A DNA stretch of 64,000 nt from Staphylococcus muscae (GTDB lineage Bacteria; Bacillota; Bacilli; Staphylococcales; Staphylococcaceae). Below, one piece after another: positions 37,071 to 47,557 of the stretch. Numbering within the stretch: position 1 is the stretch's first letter; every line of letters begins with the position of its first letter. The DNA is taken from assembly GCF_003019275.1 (NCBI RefSeq), contig NZ_CP027848.1, positions 186,001 through 250,000 of the forward strand. The letters are read 5' to 3'. Below the pieces are notes generated by a model. That model had not been told where the DNA came from and ran no database searches. It saw only the letters and a program-made list of their open reading frames with translations. The translations under genes were made by a program, and so were the position numbers.

Positions 37071-37085
37071 ATCAATTTTTACAAA

Positions 37086-37134
37086 GGTGTCATAACATTG
37101 AGATAATAAATGTCTCAATGTTTTGGCACTTTTT
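37086..37134 (+). terminator. Intrinsic terminator after the Crp/Fnr gene
   Basis: Ten-bp stem AACATTGAGA/TCTCAATGTT (37094-37103/37113-37122), outer GTGTC/GGCAC pairing, then TTTTT. Confidence 0.85.
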
Positions 37135-37199
37135 AAGGTTGTGAGATGTAAAAAAGATAATAGTAGATTAAAAATGAAACAAAATGACATAATAAAACA

Positions 37200-37208
37200 T
37201 GATACAAT
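37200..37208 (+). promoter_or_regulatory. Extended -10 promoter of rbgA
   Basis: TGA-TACAAT, about 125 bases before rbgA; no clear -35. Confidence 0.4.
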
Positions 37209-37332
37209 ACAGAATGGTAATCATGTTAAGATTTACTTCATGTGAGTAGTTAATAGAAGATTATCTTGAATATTTAAATATGAAACGATAAAAATAAATG
37301 ATGCAATTTTTAAAGTGAAAGGAAGAAAAATG

Positions 37333-38214
37333 ATGGCAACAATACAATGGTTCCCTGGACATATGGCGAAAGCAAGACGTGAAGTCACAGAACAATTAAA
37401 AAAGGTTGATGTTGTATTTGAATTGGTAGATGCACGTATCCCGTATAGTTCACGTAATCCGATGATTGATGAAGTGATTCAACAAAAACCACGTGTTGTG
37501 ATTTTAAATAAAAAAGATATGGCTAAAGAAAGTGAAATGTCTAAATGGTTTGCTTTTTTCAAGGAGAAAGGAGCCCTTTCAGTTGCGGTGGATGCAAAGC
37601 ATGGCAAAGGTTTGAAACAAGTTGAAGCGGCTGCAATTGAAGCAACAAAAGAGAAGTTTGCACGTGAAAAAGCAAAAGGGCTTAAACCACGTGCAATTCG
37701 TGCGATGATTGTTGGGATTCCAAATGTTGGCAAATCGACATTAATTAACAAGTTAGCCAATCGTTCTATTGCACAAACGGGAAATAAGCCGGGTGTGACG
37801 AAGCAACAGCAATGGATTAAGGTTGGAAAGTCTTTACAATTGTTAGATACACCGGGGATTTTATGGCCGAAGTTTGAAGATCAACTGATCGGTAAAAAAC
37901 TCAGTCTGACAGGTGCGATTAAAGATAGCATTGTTCATTTAGATGAAGTGGCGATATATGGCTTAAACTTTTTGATTGAACATGATTATGACAGTTTGAT
38001 TAAGCATTATAAAGTTGATGTACCGAGAGATGCAGAAAACTTAGAATGGTTTGATGCAATTGGACGAAAACGTGGTCTTTTACAACGTGGAAATGAAGTG
38101 GATTATGAAGCGGTGATTGAATTGATTATCAATGATATCCGAAATGCAAAAATTGGTGCTTATTGCTTTGATTTGCACGACGAAATGAAGGATATTCAAG
38201 ATGACGACGAATAA
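37333..38214 (+). CDS. rbgA: Ribosome biogenesis GTPase RbgA (YlqF)
   Basis: Essential GTPase for late 50S assembly (bL27, uL16 incorporation). Circularly permuted: NKKD (G4, about 57-60) precedes [13 protein letters not shown] (G1) and DTPG (G3); WFPGHM at the N-terminus is the catalytic-histidine segment. ATG 37333 is preferred, seven to eight bases after AGGAAG, giving 293 residues; GTG 37315 would precede the ribosome binding site. Overlaps rnhB by 14 bases. Confidence 0.95.
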   Translation: MATIQWFPGHMAKARREVTEQLKKVDVVFELVDARIPYSSRNPMIDEVIQQKPRVVILNKKDMAKESEMSKWFAFFKEKGALSVAVDAKHGKGLKQVEAAAIEATKEKFAREKAKGLKPRAIRAMIVGIPNVGKSTLINKLANRSIAQTGNKPGVTKQQQWIKVGKSLQLLDTPGILWPKFEDQLIGKKLSLTGAIKDSIVHLDEVAIYGLNFLIEHDYDSLIKHYKVDVPRDAENLEWFDAIGRKRGLLQRGNEVDYEAVIELIINDIRNAKIGAYCFDLHDEMKDIQDDDE

Positions 38215-38986
38215 AAAGAAAACAATTCAAGAAATTAAACAGTTGCTTGAAAATATGCAAACACTCGAAGCGTTAGCTCACCATCCTGATGCTCAAGATA
38301 CAAGAAAAGGGGTACAAGCAGCCTTTCGTTCTCGTCGAAAACAATTAGAGAAGCAAGCGCAATTGCTGGAACAGTATGTGGAAATGTCTCGTTATGAACA
38401 AGCTATTTTAGACGAACAACCTGAAGCGTTAATATGTGGTATCGACGAAGTGGGACGTGGACCTTTGGCAGGTCCAGTTGTAGCGAGTGCTGTTATTCTG
38501 GAGACGAATCATCAACATATTGGGATTAATGATTCCAAACAGTTGAATGCAATGAAGCGTGAAGCATTAAATCAATCATTGAAAGAAAATGTTCGATCAT
38601 GGGGAATTGGTGTTGCGAGTGTAGAAGAAATTGACACATTGAATATTTATGAAGCAACAAAGTTAGCAATGTATCGTGCAATCAATGACTTATCAGTGCA
38701 ACCTACGCATTATTTAATTGATGCCATGACATTGGAGAAACTGGATGCCCCCCAGCAAAATATTATAAAAGGAGATGCGAATAGTGTCTCTATTGCTGCA
38801 GCGAGTATTATTGCAAAAGTCTATCGGGATGAAATGATGGTTGAATATGCTAAAACGTATCCCGGATATGATTTTGAACACAATGCAGGTTATGGAACAG
38901 CAAAACATCTAGACGGCTTAGCGACTCAAGGTGTCTGTCCAATTCACCGACTATCTTTTGAACCCATCAAATCAAAATATCAATAA
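38201..38986 (+). CDS. rnhB: Ribonuclease HII
   Basis: Removes misincorporated ribonucleotides and RNA from RNA-DNA hybrids. Catalytic DEDD set starts with [15 protein letters not shown] (about 81-95), with further acids in IDAMTL and YRDEMM. An N-terminal extension of about 70 residues is typical of the Firmicutes protein. 261 residues. Begins inside the rbgA end; followed by a terminator. Confidence 0.95.
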   Translation: MTTNKKKTIQEIKQLLENMQTLEALAHHPDAQDTRKGVQAAFRSRRKQLEKQAQLLEQYVEMSRYEQAILDEQPEALICGIDEVGRGPLAGPVVASAVILETNHQHIGINDSKQLNAMKREALNQSLKENVRSWGIGVASVEEIDTLNIYEATKLAMYRAINDLSVQPTHYLIDAMTLEKLDAPQQNIIKGDANSVSIAAASIIAKVYRDEMMVEYAKTYPGYDFEHNAGYGTAKHLDGLATQGVCPIHRLSFEPIKSKYQ

Positions 38987-38999
38987 AATTATTTATAGA

Positions 39000-39046
39000 A
39001 GGTCTTTTTTCTTTGTATCCAAACACAGAGAGAGAAGATCTTTTTA
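39000..39046 (+). terminator. Intrinsic terminator after rnhB
   Basis: Seventeen-bp stem including several G-U pairs (39000-39016/39025-39041) and a T run. Confidence 0.7.
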
Positions 39047-39113
39047 TATTTCAAAATATGTATGGTCTTAAGATACAATGAAGTAAAACGTTTTCAAATG
39101 GAAGGATGATAGA

Positions 39114-39497
39114 ATGAAAAGAACTGAAATAATTAGCACTTTGTTTATAGCTTGCATTATTTTATTAAGTGCATGTGGGAGAGAAGCGCCTGTTTCCGCA
39201 CCAGGTGATGAAGCATATCAGAAACATAAACATGAATTCGTGTATTATGAAGTGTTGAACAATGGCGACGAAGATTATCCGAAAGTAGATATTGCATACA
39301 AAGAAAAGGGGAAACTGAAACATATTTATACAAACTTAGATTATGTATATGAACATATTATTGAAGATGAGACGACACCATTCTTTGTCAAAGACGGTAA
39401 GGATATTCACGTATATCGTCCTCCTTACATGACATTTGGTGATGACAGTGTAAAAGGTGAAGTAGTAGATAAAAATGAAGTGAGTGGTAATCGATGA
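39114..39497 (+). CDS. Putative lipoprotein of unknown function
   Basis: 127 residues with a lipoprotein signal: KR near the start, hydrophobic core, lipobox LSAC with Cys21. The mature part (about 107 residues) is charged and rich in Tyr, Asp and Lys (DEDYPKVDIAYKEKGKLKHIY). No known domain recognised. GGAAGGATG precedes the ATG. Its stop overlaps the next gene's start by 4 bases (ATGA), so the two products are probably made together at the cell surface. Not present between rnhB and sucC in S. aureus to my knowledge. Confidence 0.75.
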   Translation: MKRTEIISTLFIACIILLSACGREAPVSAPGDEAYQKHKHEFVYYEVLNNGDEDYPKVDIAYKEKGKLKHIYTNLDYVYEHIIEDETTPFFVKDGKDIHVYRPPYMTFGDDSVKGEVVDKNEVSGNR

Positions 39498-40159
39498 AAA
39501 AGCGATTCATAGGTATAGTTAGTTGCTTATTCGTGTTTGGAACGCTCGCATCTATACAAGTGCAAGCACACAGTGCGACAAGTTCAAGTACTAGCAGTTC
39601 ATCAACGACACAGAGTACGAGTTCGTCTTCAAGTAATGCATCTCGATCTAGCATCACTGCAAGGCAATCATCACTGAATGCAAGTCGACAAGCAATGCAA
39701 CGTGCACAACAAAACGCCACTCGACAAACTGCAGTACGGAATCAGCAATACCGAAGTACAGGACAACAAAAAGGACGAAATGTAACAGCCCAGCACAAAC
39801 AAGTTGAACTCCCAGCAAAATATCATCCTATTGTGCCAGTGCCAACATCGTATCAAGACAATTTAGCGCCATTTTTACAATATCAAATTACAGGCTACTA
39901 TAATAATGTGCTTTTTTATCAAATCATTACAGCAAATGATGATTTAGAGAAACAGCGAAAGGGTAAAATGATGTCGTTAGATGCGCAGAAACGCATTTTA
40001 AAAAAACAAGTAAAACCGGGTGAAAAACTATACACATTGACGATTAAAACTGATAACCAACAAGATCGATTAATTGTGTTACCTAAGTCTGATTATGAAA
40101 AAGTAAAAAAAGGGCAAAAAGTGCAGTATCATCACGGTCGTATAGAGATTTTAGAGTAA
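39494..40159 (+). CDS. Secreted Ser/Thr-rich protein of unknown function
   Basis: 221 residues. Signal peptide with KKR, hydrophobic core and likely cleavage after VQA (about Ala25). Residues about 26-60 are nearly all Ser/Thr, about 60-105 are rich in Gln, Arg, Asn and Ala, and a folded-looking C-terminal part runs from about 108 to 221 (YHPIVPVPTSYQDNLAPF...). No LPXTG anchor. Translationally coupled to the lipoprotein gene. The low-complexity linker suggests a wall-crossing or glycosylated stalk. Function unknown. Confidence 0.75.
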   Translation: MKKRFIGIVSCLFVFGTLASIQVQAHSATSSSTSSSSTTQSTSSSSSNASRSSITARQSSLNASRQAMQRAQQNATRQTAVRNQQYRSTGQQKGRNVTAQHKQVELPAKYHPIVPVPTSYQDNLAPFLQYQITGYYNNVLFYQIITANDDLEKQRKGKMMSLDAQKRILKKQVKPGEKLYTLTIKTDNQQDRLIVLPKSDYEKVKKGQKVQYHHGRIEILE

Positions 40160-40244
40160 GTTATTATGTTAAATAGTTTTCAAAAAGCTATATTTATGTT
40201 TTACTAATTATATACATGCCAAAAAGAAAGGGATATGTTAATTT

Positions 40245-40514
40245 ATGGATGAAACATTACAAAAGCTTTATTCAGTCTTAGTACATTTTGAAGAAAAAGA
40301 AGCTGAGATTACTGAAGATGAAGCAACTTTAGCAAAAATCAAAAATGAAATTGAAGAAAACTTAGATGTATCAGTAGAAGAATTATCACAACTAGATCTT
40401 ATTCGTGTATTGAAAGAGCATAACTTTGTCGTAGAATCTGCCGAAGACGATCAAAAAATTGTAAGTGTCCCAATGGATGAAGAAACACAAGTGACATTCC
40501 AAACTGAAAAATAA
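40245..40514 (+). CDS. Small acidic protein of unknown function
   Basis: 89 residues, no signal peptide or membrane helix, strongly acidic (KEAEITEDEATLAKIKNEIEEN). Mostly helical N-terminal half, then strands (FVVESAEDDQKIVSVPMDEETQVTF). AGAAAGGG precedes the ATG and a clean terminator follows, which argues for a real gene. Family not recognised. Lies 85 bases after the Ser-rich gene and may be a separate unit. Confidence 0.7.
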   Translation: MDETLQKLYSVLVHFEEKEAEITEDEATLAKIKNEIEENLDVSVEELSQLDLIRVLKEHNFVVESAEDDQKIVSVPMDEETQVTFQTEK

Positions 40515-40528
40515 TACATGACTTATGA

Positions 40529-40568
40529 ACAACACCTTTGTGAACAACATAACAAGGTGTTGTTTTTA
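40529..40568 (+). terminator. Intrinsic terminator after the acidic protein gene
   Basis: Ten-bp stem ACAACACCTT/AAGGTGTTGT (40529-40538/40554-40563), then TTTT. Confidence 0.85.
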
Positions 40569-40666
40569 TTTGCATGATGTCATGTGAGATATAGTAATAG
40601 AGAAGATTTATGTTTTGAATGATTTGGAATACAAAAAATGAATCATATGAAAGTAGTATGAATCTG

Positions 40667-40695
40667 TTTACAATAGCGCTTACATTTTTTATAAT
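40667..40695 (+). promoter_or_regulatory. Promoter of sucCD
   Basis: TTTACA (40667-40672), 17-base spacer, perfect TATAAT (40690-40695). The spacer holds AGCGCTTACA, reminiscent of half a cre site; catabolite control of sucCD is known in related bacteria but the box here is degenerate. Confidence 0.75.
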
Positions 40696-40734
40696 TGAAT
40701 ATGAACTTAACCTTAAGAAACAGGAGGATGGAGT

Positions 40735-41901
40735 ATGAATATCCATGAGTATCAAGGAAAAGCAATCTTTCGCTCAATGGGCGTAGCAGTACCAGAGGGG
40801 CGTGTTGCTTTCTCGGCTGAAGAAGCTGTTGAAAAGGCAAAAGAATTAGACACAGATGTTTATGTAGTGAAAGCACAAATCCATGCAGGGGGCCGTGGTA
40901 AAGCAGGCGGTGTTAAAATTGCTAAGTCTTTATCAGAAGTGGAAACTTATGCGAATGAGTTATTGGGTAAAGTTTTAGTCACACACCAAACAGGCCCAGA
41001 AGGTAAAGAAGTGAAGCGTCTTTACATTGAAGAAGGTGCGGACATTAAGAAAGAATACTATGTCGGCTTTGTTATCGACCGTGCAACAGATCGCGTAACA
41101 TTAATGGCGTCTGAAGAAGGGGGAACTGAGATCGAAGAAGTTGCTGCGAAGTCTCCAGAGAAGATCTTCAAAGAAACAATCGATCCAGTGGTAGGTCTTG
41201 CACCATACCAAGCACGTCGTATCGCATTCAACATCAATATTCCAAAAGAATCAGTCAACAAAGCAGTTAAGTTTTTAATTTCACTTTATAACGTGTTCAT
41301 TGAAAAAGACTGCTCAATCGTTGAGATCAACCCACTTGTTTTAACAGGTGAAGGAGACGTATTAGCATTAGACTCTAAGATTAACTTTGATGACAATGCA
41401 TTATTCCGTCATAAAGACATTCAAGAATTACGTGACTTAGAAGAAGAAGATCCAAAAGAAATCGAAGCATCAAAATATGACCTTTCTTACATCGCTTTAG
41501 ATGGTAACATCGGTTGTATGGTAAACGGTGCAGGTCTTGCAATGGCGACAATGGATACAATCAACCATTTCAATGGTACGCCAGCAAACTTCCTAGACGT
41601 AGGGGGCGGTGCTACAAAAGAAAAAGTTACTGAAGCATTCAAAATCATCTTAGGTGATGAAAATGTTAAAGGTATTTTTGTAAACATCTTTGGTGGTATT
41701 ATGCGCTGTGATGTCATCGCTGAAGGTATTGTAGCAGCTGTTAAGGAAGTAGACCTTACATTACCATTAGTTGTGCGTTTAGAAGGTACAAACGTAGCAC
41801 AAGGTAAACAAATCTTGGAAGAATCAGGCTTAGCGATCGAACCTGCAAGCACAATGGCTGAAGGTGCACAAAAAATCGTTAAACTTGTAAACGAAGCGTA
41901 A
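40735..41901 (+). CDS. sucC: Succinyl-CoA synthetase beta subunit (ADP-forming)
   Basis: ATP-grasp subunit of the TCA-cycle enzyme that makes ATP from succinyl-Co[18 protein letters not shown] start, nucleotide-binding segment with [12 protein letters not shown], and [19 protein letters not shown] in the ligase part. 388 residues. CAGGAGGATG precedes the ATG. 21 bases separate it from sucD. Confidence 0.97.
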   Translation: MNIHEYQGKAIFRSMGVAVPEGRVAFSAEEAVEKAKELDTDVYVVKAQIHAGGRGKAGGVKIAKSLSEVETYANELLGKVLVTHQTGPEGKEVKRLYIEEGADIKKEYYVGFVIDRATDRVTLMASEEGGTEIEEVAAKSPEKIFKETIDPVVGLAPYQARRIAFNINIPKESVNKAVKFLISLYNVFIEKDCSIVEINPLVLTGEGDVLALDSKINFDDNALFRHKDIQELRDLEEEDPKEIEASKYDLSYIALDGNIGCMVNGAGLAMATMDTINHFNGTPANFLDVGGGATKEKVTEAFKIILGDENVKGIFVNIFGGIMRCDVIAEGIVAAVKEVDLTLPLVVRLEGTNVAQGKQILEESGLAIEPASTMAEGAQKIVKLVNEA

Positions 41902-41922
41902 GGAAAGGATGGGACAACTAAA

Positions 41923-42831
41923 ATGAGTGTATTTGTAGATAAGAATACGAAAGTTATCGTACAAGGTATTACAGGGTCAACTGCCCTTTTCCATACTAAA
42001 CAAATGTTAGAATATGGCACGCAAATCGTAGCAGGTGTTACACCAGGTAAAGGTGGACAAGTAGTTGAAGGCGTACCAGTATTCAATACAGTAGAAGAAG
42101 CTAAAAATGAAACAGGTGCAACTGTATCAGTTATTTATGTACCTGCACCATTCGCAGCAGATGCGATCTTAGAATGTGCAGATGCTGAGTTAGACTTAGC
42201 GATCTGTATTACAGAACATATTCCAGTTGTGGATATGGTTAAAGTAAAACGCTACTTAGAAGGTAAGAAGACACGTCTTATCGGACCTAACTGCCCAGGT
42301 GTTATTACTTCTGATGAAACAAAGATTGGTATCATGCCTGGATATATCCACAAAAAAGGCCACGTAGGCGTTGTATCTCGTTCTGGTACATTGACTTATG
42401 AAGCGGTTCATCAATTAACTGAAGAAGGTATCGGTCAATCAACAGCAGTTGGTATCGGTGGTGACCCAGTTAACGGTACAAACTTCATCGATGTTTTAGA
42501 AGCGTTTAATAACGACGAAGAAACAAAAGCGGTTGTGATGATTGGTGAAATCGGTGGTACTGCTGAAGAAGAAGCAGCAGAATGGGTTAAGGCAAACATG
42601 ACAAAACCAGTCGTTGGCTTCATCGGTGGACAAACAGCACCTCCAGGAAAACGTATGGGTCATGCTGGTGCGATTATCTCAGGTGGTAAAGGAACAGCAG
42701 CTGAGAAGATTAAAACTTTAAACAGCTGTGGTATTAAAACAGCAGCAACACCATCTGAAATTGGTGCAACATTAATCGATGCTGCTAAAGAAGCTGGTAT
42801 TTACGAATCACTTTTAACAGTTAAAAAATAA
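41923..42831 (+). CDS. sucD: Succinyl-CoA synthetase alpha subunit
   Basis: CoA-binding subunit carrying the phosphohistidine. Rossmann start with [27 protein letters not shown], and the active-site His in [13 protein letters not shown]. 302 residues. The second and last gene of the sucCD operon, followed by a terminator. Confidence 0.97.
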   Translation: MSVFVDKNTKVIVQGITGSTALFHTKQMLEYGTQIVAGVTPGKGGQVVEGVPVFNTVEEAKNETGATVSVIYVPAPFAADAILECADAELDLAICITEHIPVVDMVKVKRYLEGKKTRLIGPNCPGVITSDETKIGIMPGYIHKKGHVGVVSRSGTLTYEAVHQLTEEGIGQSTAVGIGGDPVNGTNFIDVLEAFNNDEETKAVVMIGEIGGTAEEEAAEWVKANMTKPVVGFIGGQTAPPGKRMGHAGAIISGGKGTAAEKIKTLNSCGIKTAATPSEIGATLIDAAKEAGIYESLLTVKK

Positions 42832-42867
42832 GATATATTGATACATGTACACATGTAATAAATATAT

Positions 42868-42914
42868 GGGTGGGGTTTTATCCTTTTGCATAACGGATAA
42901 GCCCTGCCTTTTTG
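42868..42914 (+). terminator. Intrinsic terminator after sucD
   Basis: GGGTTTTATCC/GGATAAGCCC arms (42873-42883/42895-42904), extended by GGTG/TGCC-type pairing, then TTTTT. Confidence 0.8.
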
Positions 42915-42937
42915 TATTTTATGATTGGAGGTAACAC

Positions 42938-43810
42938 ATGACAGATAAATTAACGATTGAACAATTACTGTTGCTACTAGTATATAGTGGGTTTTCTACA
43001 CGGCAAATCCACAAATTCTTCCCGAATATAGAGAGAGTGAATGGCAACCAATCGACATTAATTGAAATACTAGAATCACATCAAGATAAAAGAATTCAAA
43101 GAAAAATCAATAAGTTACGTCACATGAATATACAATTGATTGAGCAGCATTTACAAGATGAATGTATTCATACCGTCAGTTTATATGCTGCCAATTATCC
43201 CACGCTTTTAAAACATATTTATGATCCCCCAACTATCCTATTTTGTCGTGGACAACTTCAACTTTTAACATATAATCAAACACTTGCGATTGTAGGTTCT
43301 CGCAATCATACTCACTATACGAACAAAGTATTAAACGATATCATGCCACATTTTGCATCAGCACAATTAGAGATTGTATCAGGGCTAGCAAAGGGTGCAG
43401 ATGCATGTGCGCATCAATTAGCGATTCGATACGGTTGTCCAACAATTGCTGTATTGGGATTTGGCCATCAACATCATTATCCGAAAGAAACGAAGTACTT
43501 ACGCAACTATATGGACCGTGCACAATTAACAATTAGTGAATACCCGCCATTTGTACCACCAGCGGCTTATCGTTTTCCCGAACGGAATCGACTTATTAGC
43601 GGTCTGTCAAAAGGAGTATTTATTACTGAAGCGAAAGAGCGGAGTGGTGCGCTTATTACGATAGATCACGCACTAGAACAAAATCGCAATGTGTATGTAT
43701 TACCCGGTGATATGTATAATCCATTTACAAAGGGGAATTTATTGAGAATTCAAGAAGGTGCAGAAGTCGTCTTGTCAGAAAATGATATTTTGAAGGATTA
43801 TTGTCAGTAA
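42938..43810 (+). CDS. dprA: DNA-processing protein DprA
   Basis: Loads RecA on incoming single-stranded DNA in transformation. Rossmann-like domain with AIVGSRNHT, SGLAKGADACAHQ, and FPERNRLISGLSKGVFITEA. 290 residues; N-terminal SAM-like region about 1-80. GGAGGT precedes the ATG. In S. aureus lytN and fmhC stand between sucD and dprA; here dprA follows sucD directly. Confidence 0.95.
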   Translation: MTDKLTIEQLLLLLVYSGFSTRQIHKFFPNIERVNGNQSTLIEILESHQDKRIQRKINKLRHMNIQLIEQHLQDECIHTVSLYAANYPTLLKHIYDPPTILFCRGQLQLLTYNQTLAIVGSRNHTHYTNKVLNDIMPHFASAQLEIVSGLAKGADACAHQLAIRYGCPTIAVLGFGHQHHYPKETKYLRNYMDRAQLTISEYPPFVPPAAYRFPERNRLISGLSKGVFITEAKERSGALITIDHALEQNRNVYVLPGDMYNPFTKGNLLRIQEGAEVVLSENDILKDYCQ

Positions 43811-43844
43811 TTTTGGAAAAGCCTTGCAAAATAATGATAAAACA

Positions 43845-43874
43845 TTGACAAAAACAAAATTGAGCGTTTATCAT
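43845..43874 (+). promoter_or_regulatory. Promoter of topA
   Basis: TTGACA (43845-43850), 18-base spacer, TATCAT (43869-43874). Confidence 0.65.
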
Positions 43875-43912
43875 TTACATTTGTAATCAGAAATTGCAAG
43901 GGGGGATCTCCA

Positions 43913-45982
43913 TTGGCAGAGAATCTTGTCATTGTTGAATCGCCTGCAAAAGCTAAAACAATCGAAAAATATTTAGGAAAAAAATATAAAGTCATTGCTT
44001 CTATGGGACATGTGCGAGATTTACCACGCAGTCAAATGGGTGTGGACGTAGAAGATAACTATGAGCCTAAATATATTACAATTCGTGGTAAAGGGCCTGT
44101 CGTAAAAGAATTGAAACGACATGCAAAGAAAGCAAAAAAAGTTTTCCTTGCAAGTGACCCCGATCGCGAAGGTGAGGCAATTGCATGGCATTTGGCAAAT
44201 ATACTTGAACTACAAGATCAAACAGATAATAGAGTCGTATTCAACGAAATTACAAAAGACGCAGTAAAGGCAAGTTTCAAAAACCCACGTGGTATCGAAA
44301 TGGAGCTCGTTGATGCACAACAAGCACGACGTATTTTAGATAGATTAGTAGGTTATAACATTTCACCAGTATTATGGAAAAAAGTGAAAAAGGGCTTGTC
44401 AGCAGGTCGTGTGCAATCAGTGGCACTTCGATTAGTTATTGATCGTGAAAATGAAATTAGAAACTTCAAACCAGAAGAGTACTGGACGATTGAAGGGGCA
44501 TTCCGATATCAAAAATCAAAATTTACAGCTAAGTTTCTTCATTATAAAGGGAAACCATTTAAGCTAACGAATCAAGATGACGTGAAGTTGATTACAAATG
44601 CGTTAGATGGTGATCGATTCGAAGTAACGAAGGTAACTAAAAAAGAACGAACTCGTAAACCAGCAAATCCGTTTACGACATCTACTTTGCAACAAGAAGC
44701 TGCACGTAAACTGAACTTCAAAGCACGTAAAACGATGATGATTGCACAACAGTTGTATGAAGGAATCGACTTAAAACGTGGAGGTACAGTCGGTTTAATC
44801 ACGTATATGAGAACGGATTCAACACGTATCTCTAAAGATGCTCAAGCTGAAGCAAAATCATACATTGAAGATCAATACGGAAACGAATATATTTCTAAAT
44901 CAGTCAGCAAAGGGAAACAAGGCGACCAAGATGCCCATGAAGCGATTCGCCCAACGAGCACGTTGCGTACACCAGATGACGTAAAGAACTATTTGACACG
45001 TGATCAATTCCGTTTGTACAAATTGATTTGGGAACGCTTCGTAGCAAGTCAAATGGCACCTGCTATTCTTGATACGGTTGCCGTTGATTTAGAACAAGGT
45101 GATATCAAGTTCCGTGCAAATGGCCAAACAATCAAGTTTAAAGGTTTTATGACATTGTATGTGGAAGCCAACGATGATGCGACGAAAGAAAAAGAAAATC
45201 GTCTTCCTAAATTAGAAGAAGGCAATGAAGTGATTGCGACGAATATTGATCCTGCGCAACACTTCACGCAGCCACCACCACGTTATACGGAAGCACGACT
45301 TGTTAAAACTTTAGAAGAGTTGAAGATTGGACGACCTTCGACTTACGCACCAACGATTGATACGATTCAAAAACGTAACTACGTTAAAAGTGAAAGCAAG
45401 CGTTTCGTACCAACTGAACTTGGTGAAATTGTGCATGAACAAGTGAAAGAGTACTTCCCAGAAATTATTGATGTCGACTTCACGGTGAACATGGAAACAT
45501 TGCTGGATAAAATTGCTGATGGCGACATTGCTTGGCGAAAAGTGGTCGGTGATTTTTACAATAGTTTCAAACAAGATGTTGCACGTGCTGAATCAGAGAT
45601 GGAAAAGATTGAAATTAAAGATGAACCAGCGGGCGAAGATTGTGAGAAATGTGGTTCGCCGATGGTGATTAAAATGGGACGTTATGGCAAATTCATGGCT
45701 TGTTCAAATTTCCCGGATTGTCGAAATACGAAAGCAATAGTTAAGCCAATCGGTGTGAAATGCCCAACATGTAAAGACGGCGATGTTGTAGAACGTAAGT
45801 CTAAGAAGAATCGTCTGTTCTACGGTTGTTCAAACTATCCAGAATGTGACTTTGTTTCATGGGATAAACCGGTTGGGCGTGATTGTCCGAAATGTAATCA
45901 CTATTTAGTAGAACAGAAAAAAGGTCGCACAACGCAAGTCGTTTGTTCGAACTGTGATTATAAAGAAGAAGCAGTAAAATAA
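43913..45982 (+). CDS. topA: DNA topoisomerase I
   Basis: Relaxes negative supercoils. TOPRIM domain at the N-terminus ([30 protein letters not shown]), catalytic Tyr298 in [10 protein letters not shown], then three C-terminal four-Cys zinc ribbons (about 575-685: CEKCGSP..., CPTCKDG..., CPKCNHY...). 689 residues. The TTG start at 43913 follows AAGGGGGGA at a proper distance and matches the staphylococcal protein start. Ends 22 bases before trmFO. Confidence 0.97.
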   Translation: MAENLVIVESPAKAKTIEKYLGKKYKVIASMGHVRDLPRSQMGVDVEDNYEPKYITIRGKGPVVKELKRHAKKAKKVFLASDPDREGEAIAWHLANILELQDQTDNRVVFNEITKDAVKASFKNPRGIEMELVDAQQARRILDRLVGYNISPVLWKKVKKGLSAGRVQSVALRLVIDRENEIRNFKPEEYWTIEGAFRYQKSKFTAKFLHYKGKPFKLTNQDDVKLITNALDGDRFEVTKVTKKERTRKPANPFTTSTLQQEAARKLNFKARKTMMIAQQLYEGIDLKRGGTVGLITYMRTDSTRISKDAQAEAKSYIEDQYGNEYISKSVSKGKQGDQDAHEAIRPTSTLRTPDDVKNYLTRDQFRLYKLIWERFVASQMAPAILDTVAVDLEQGDIKFRANGQTIKFKGFMTLYVEANDDATKEKENRLPKLEEGNEVIATNIDPAQHFTQPPPRYTEARLVKTLEELKIGRPSTYAPTIDTIQKRNYVKSESKRFVPTELGEIVHEQVKEYFPEIIDVDFTVNMETLLDKIADGDIAWRKVVGDFYNSFKQDVARAESEMEKIEIKDEPAGEDCEKCGSPMVIKMGRYGKFMACSNFPDCRNTKAIVKPIGVKCPTCKDGDVVERKSKKNRLFYGCSNYPECDFVSWDKPVGRDCPKCNHYLVEQKKGRTTQVVCSNCDYKEEAVK

Positions 45983-46004
45983 CGTAGAGAAAAGGAGCAT
46001 TTCA

Positions 46005-47312
46005 ATGACAACAGTCAACATTATTGGAGCTGGACTGGCAGGGTCAGAAGCAGCCTATCAACTTGCGCAACGTGGCGTAAAAGTGAACTTATATGAGATG
46101 CGTCCTGTGAAGCAAACACCAGCGCATCATACTGATAAATTTGCGGAACTTGTATGTTCAAACTCTTTAAGAGGGAACGCACTTACAAATGCAGTCGGTG
46201 TTTTAAAAGAAGAAATGCGTCGCTTGGATTCACTCATCATTGTCGCAGCAGATAAGGCACGTGTGCCAGCGGGTGGTGCACTTGCGGTTGACCGCCATGA
46301 CTTTGCGGGCTACATCACAGATACATTAAAAAACCATCCGAATGTAACTGTTAAAAATGAAGAGATTACTCAAATTCCAGAAGGACCTACGATTATAGCG
46401 ACTGGTCCTTTAACAACAGAAGGGCTTGCGGAAGAGATTGTCTCATTGACAGGCGCGGATCAATTATATTTCTATGATGCAGCAGCACCAATTATCGAAA
46501 AAGATTCAATAGATATGGATAAAGTGTACTTGAAGTCTCGCTATGACAAGGGAGAAGCAGCTTACCTTAACTGTCCAATGACAAAAGAAGAGTTCGAACG
46601 TTTCTATGAAGCAACATTGGCAGCGGAAGCAGCACCGATGAAAGACTTTGAAAAAGAAAAGTATTTCGAAGGTTGTATGCCATTTGAAGTAATGGCAAGT
46701 CGTGGACCGAAAACATTGTTGTTTGGACCGATGAAACCAGTCGGACTTGAAGATCCAAAGACAGGAAAACGTCCGTATGCAGTGGTACAGTTGCGACAAG
46801 ATGACGCAGCAGGCACACTATATAACATTGTAGGATTTCAAACACGTCTGAAGTGGGGCGAACAAAAAGAAGTGTTGCGACTTATCCCTGGACTCGAGAA
46901 TGTTGATATCGTTCGTTATGGTGTGATGCATCGAAATACTTTCATCAACTCACCGGGAGTCTTATCAGAAACATATGAGTTCAAGGCGCGTCCAAACTTA
47001 TTCTTTGCTGGTCAGATGACAGGTGTTGAAGGCTACGTTGAGAGTGCAGCAAGTGGAATGATTGCGGGTATTAATATGGCACACCGTATGTTAGGTAAAG
47101 GTGATGTGATCTTCCCGAGAGAAACGATGTTAGGTAGTATGGCTTATTATATTTCTCATGCGGAGAACAACAAAAACTTTCAGCCGATGAATGCAAACTT
47201 TGGATTAGTACCAGCATTGCCTGAACGAATTAAAGATAAGAAAGAACGTTATGAAGCACTTGCAGATCGCGCATTGACTTATCTTGATAGCTTTAAAAAG
47301 ACATTGAATTAA
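46005..47312 (+). CDS. trmFO: Methylenetetrahydrofolate-tRNA-(uracil54-C5)-methyltransferase TrmFO
   Basis: Folate- and FAD-dependent enzyme making m5U54 in the tRNA T-loop. The FAD loop is [12 protein letters not shown] (about 5-16); further [16 protein letters not shown] and the [16 protein letters not shown] end motif. 435 residues. AAAGGAGC precedes the ATG. Followed by 245 bases with a strong hairpin before xerC. Confidence 0.97.
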   Translation: MTTVNIIGAGLAGSEAAYQLAQRGVKVNLYEMRPVKQTPAHHTDKFAELVCSNSLRGNALTNAVGVLKEEMRRLDSLIIVAADKARVPAGGALAVDRHDFAGYITDTLKNHPNVTVKNEEITQIPEGPTIIATGPLTTEGLAEEIVSLTGADQLYFYDAAAPIIEKDSIDMDKVYLKSRYDKGEAAYLNCPMTKEEFERFYEATLAAEAAPMKDFEKEKYFEGCMPFEVMASRGPKTLLFGPMKPVGLEDPKTGKRPYAVVQLRQDDAAGTLYNIVGFQTRLKWGEQKEVLRLIPGLENVDIVRYGVMHRNTFINSPGVLSETYEFKARPNLFFAGQMTGVEGYVESAASGMIAGINMAHRMLGKGDVIFPRETMLGSMAYYISHAENNKNFQPMNANFGLVPALPERIKDKKERYEALADRALTYLDSFKKTLN

Positions 47313-47364
47313 ATGAAACTGATAATTTATAACAGATGAAGCGCAGTCATAGAGAGGTCAGAAA

Positions 47365-47402
47365 GTGACAGAAGTGAAACAAGATTTTCACTTCTGAATC
47401 AC
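47365..47402 (+). terminator. Strong hairpin after trmFO (terminator-like, no U run)
   Basis: Perfect 11-bp stem (47369-47379/47386-47396) with outer GTGA/TCAC pairing; followed by TTGTTAGG, so Rho-independent termination is uncertain. Confidence 0.5.
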
Positions 47403-47524
47403 TTGTTAGGAGTGGATAAACGTAGCTATTTCAAAATTAATAGTGTCGTTACTCTTAAAAAATACTAAAATTTAGATAAATGTGAATATTTTATGGTTTA
47501 TCTATGCAGGACCCCTTATCATTG

Positions 47525-47533
47525 TGCTACAAT
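47525..47533 (+). promoter_or_regulatory. Extended -10 promoter of xerC-hslVU-codY
   Basis: TGC-TACAAT 25 bases before the xerC start; it lies inside the longer xerC reading frame and so argues for the downstream start. Confidence 0.55.
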
Positions 47534-47557
47534 GCAAATGATGGAGGGGTTTTTATA

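Noticed and set aside
39083..39096. cre-like GTAAAACGTTTTCA before the lipoprotein gene
   Set aside because: The first two fixed positions (TG) are wrong, so it falls short of the cre consensus; kept only as a note.
28322..40514. Genomic island with integrase or att sites
   Set aside because: No integrase, recombinase, transposase or tRNA gene is present in the accessory interval, and no boundary repeats were found.
41487..42086. 199-codon open frame on the minus strand
   Set aside because: Shadow of sucC/sucD with low-complexity Ser/Pro/Thr content and no start signals.
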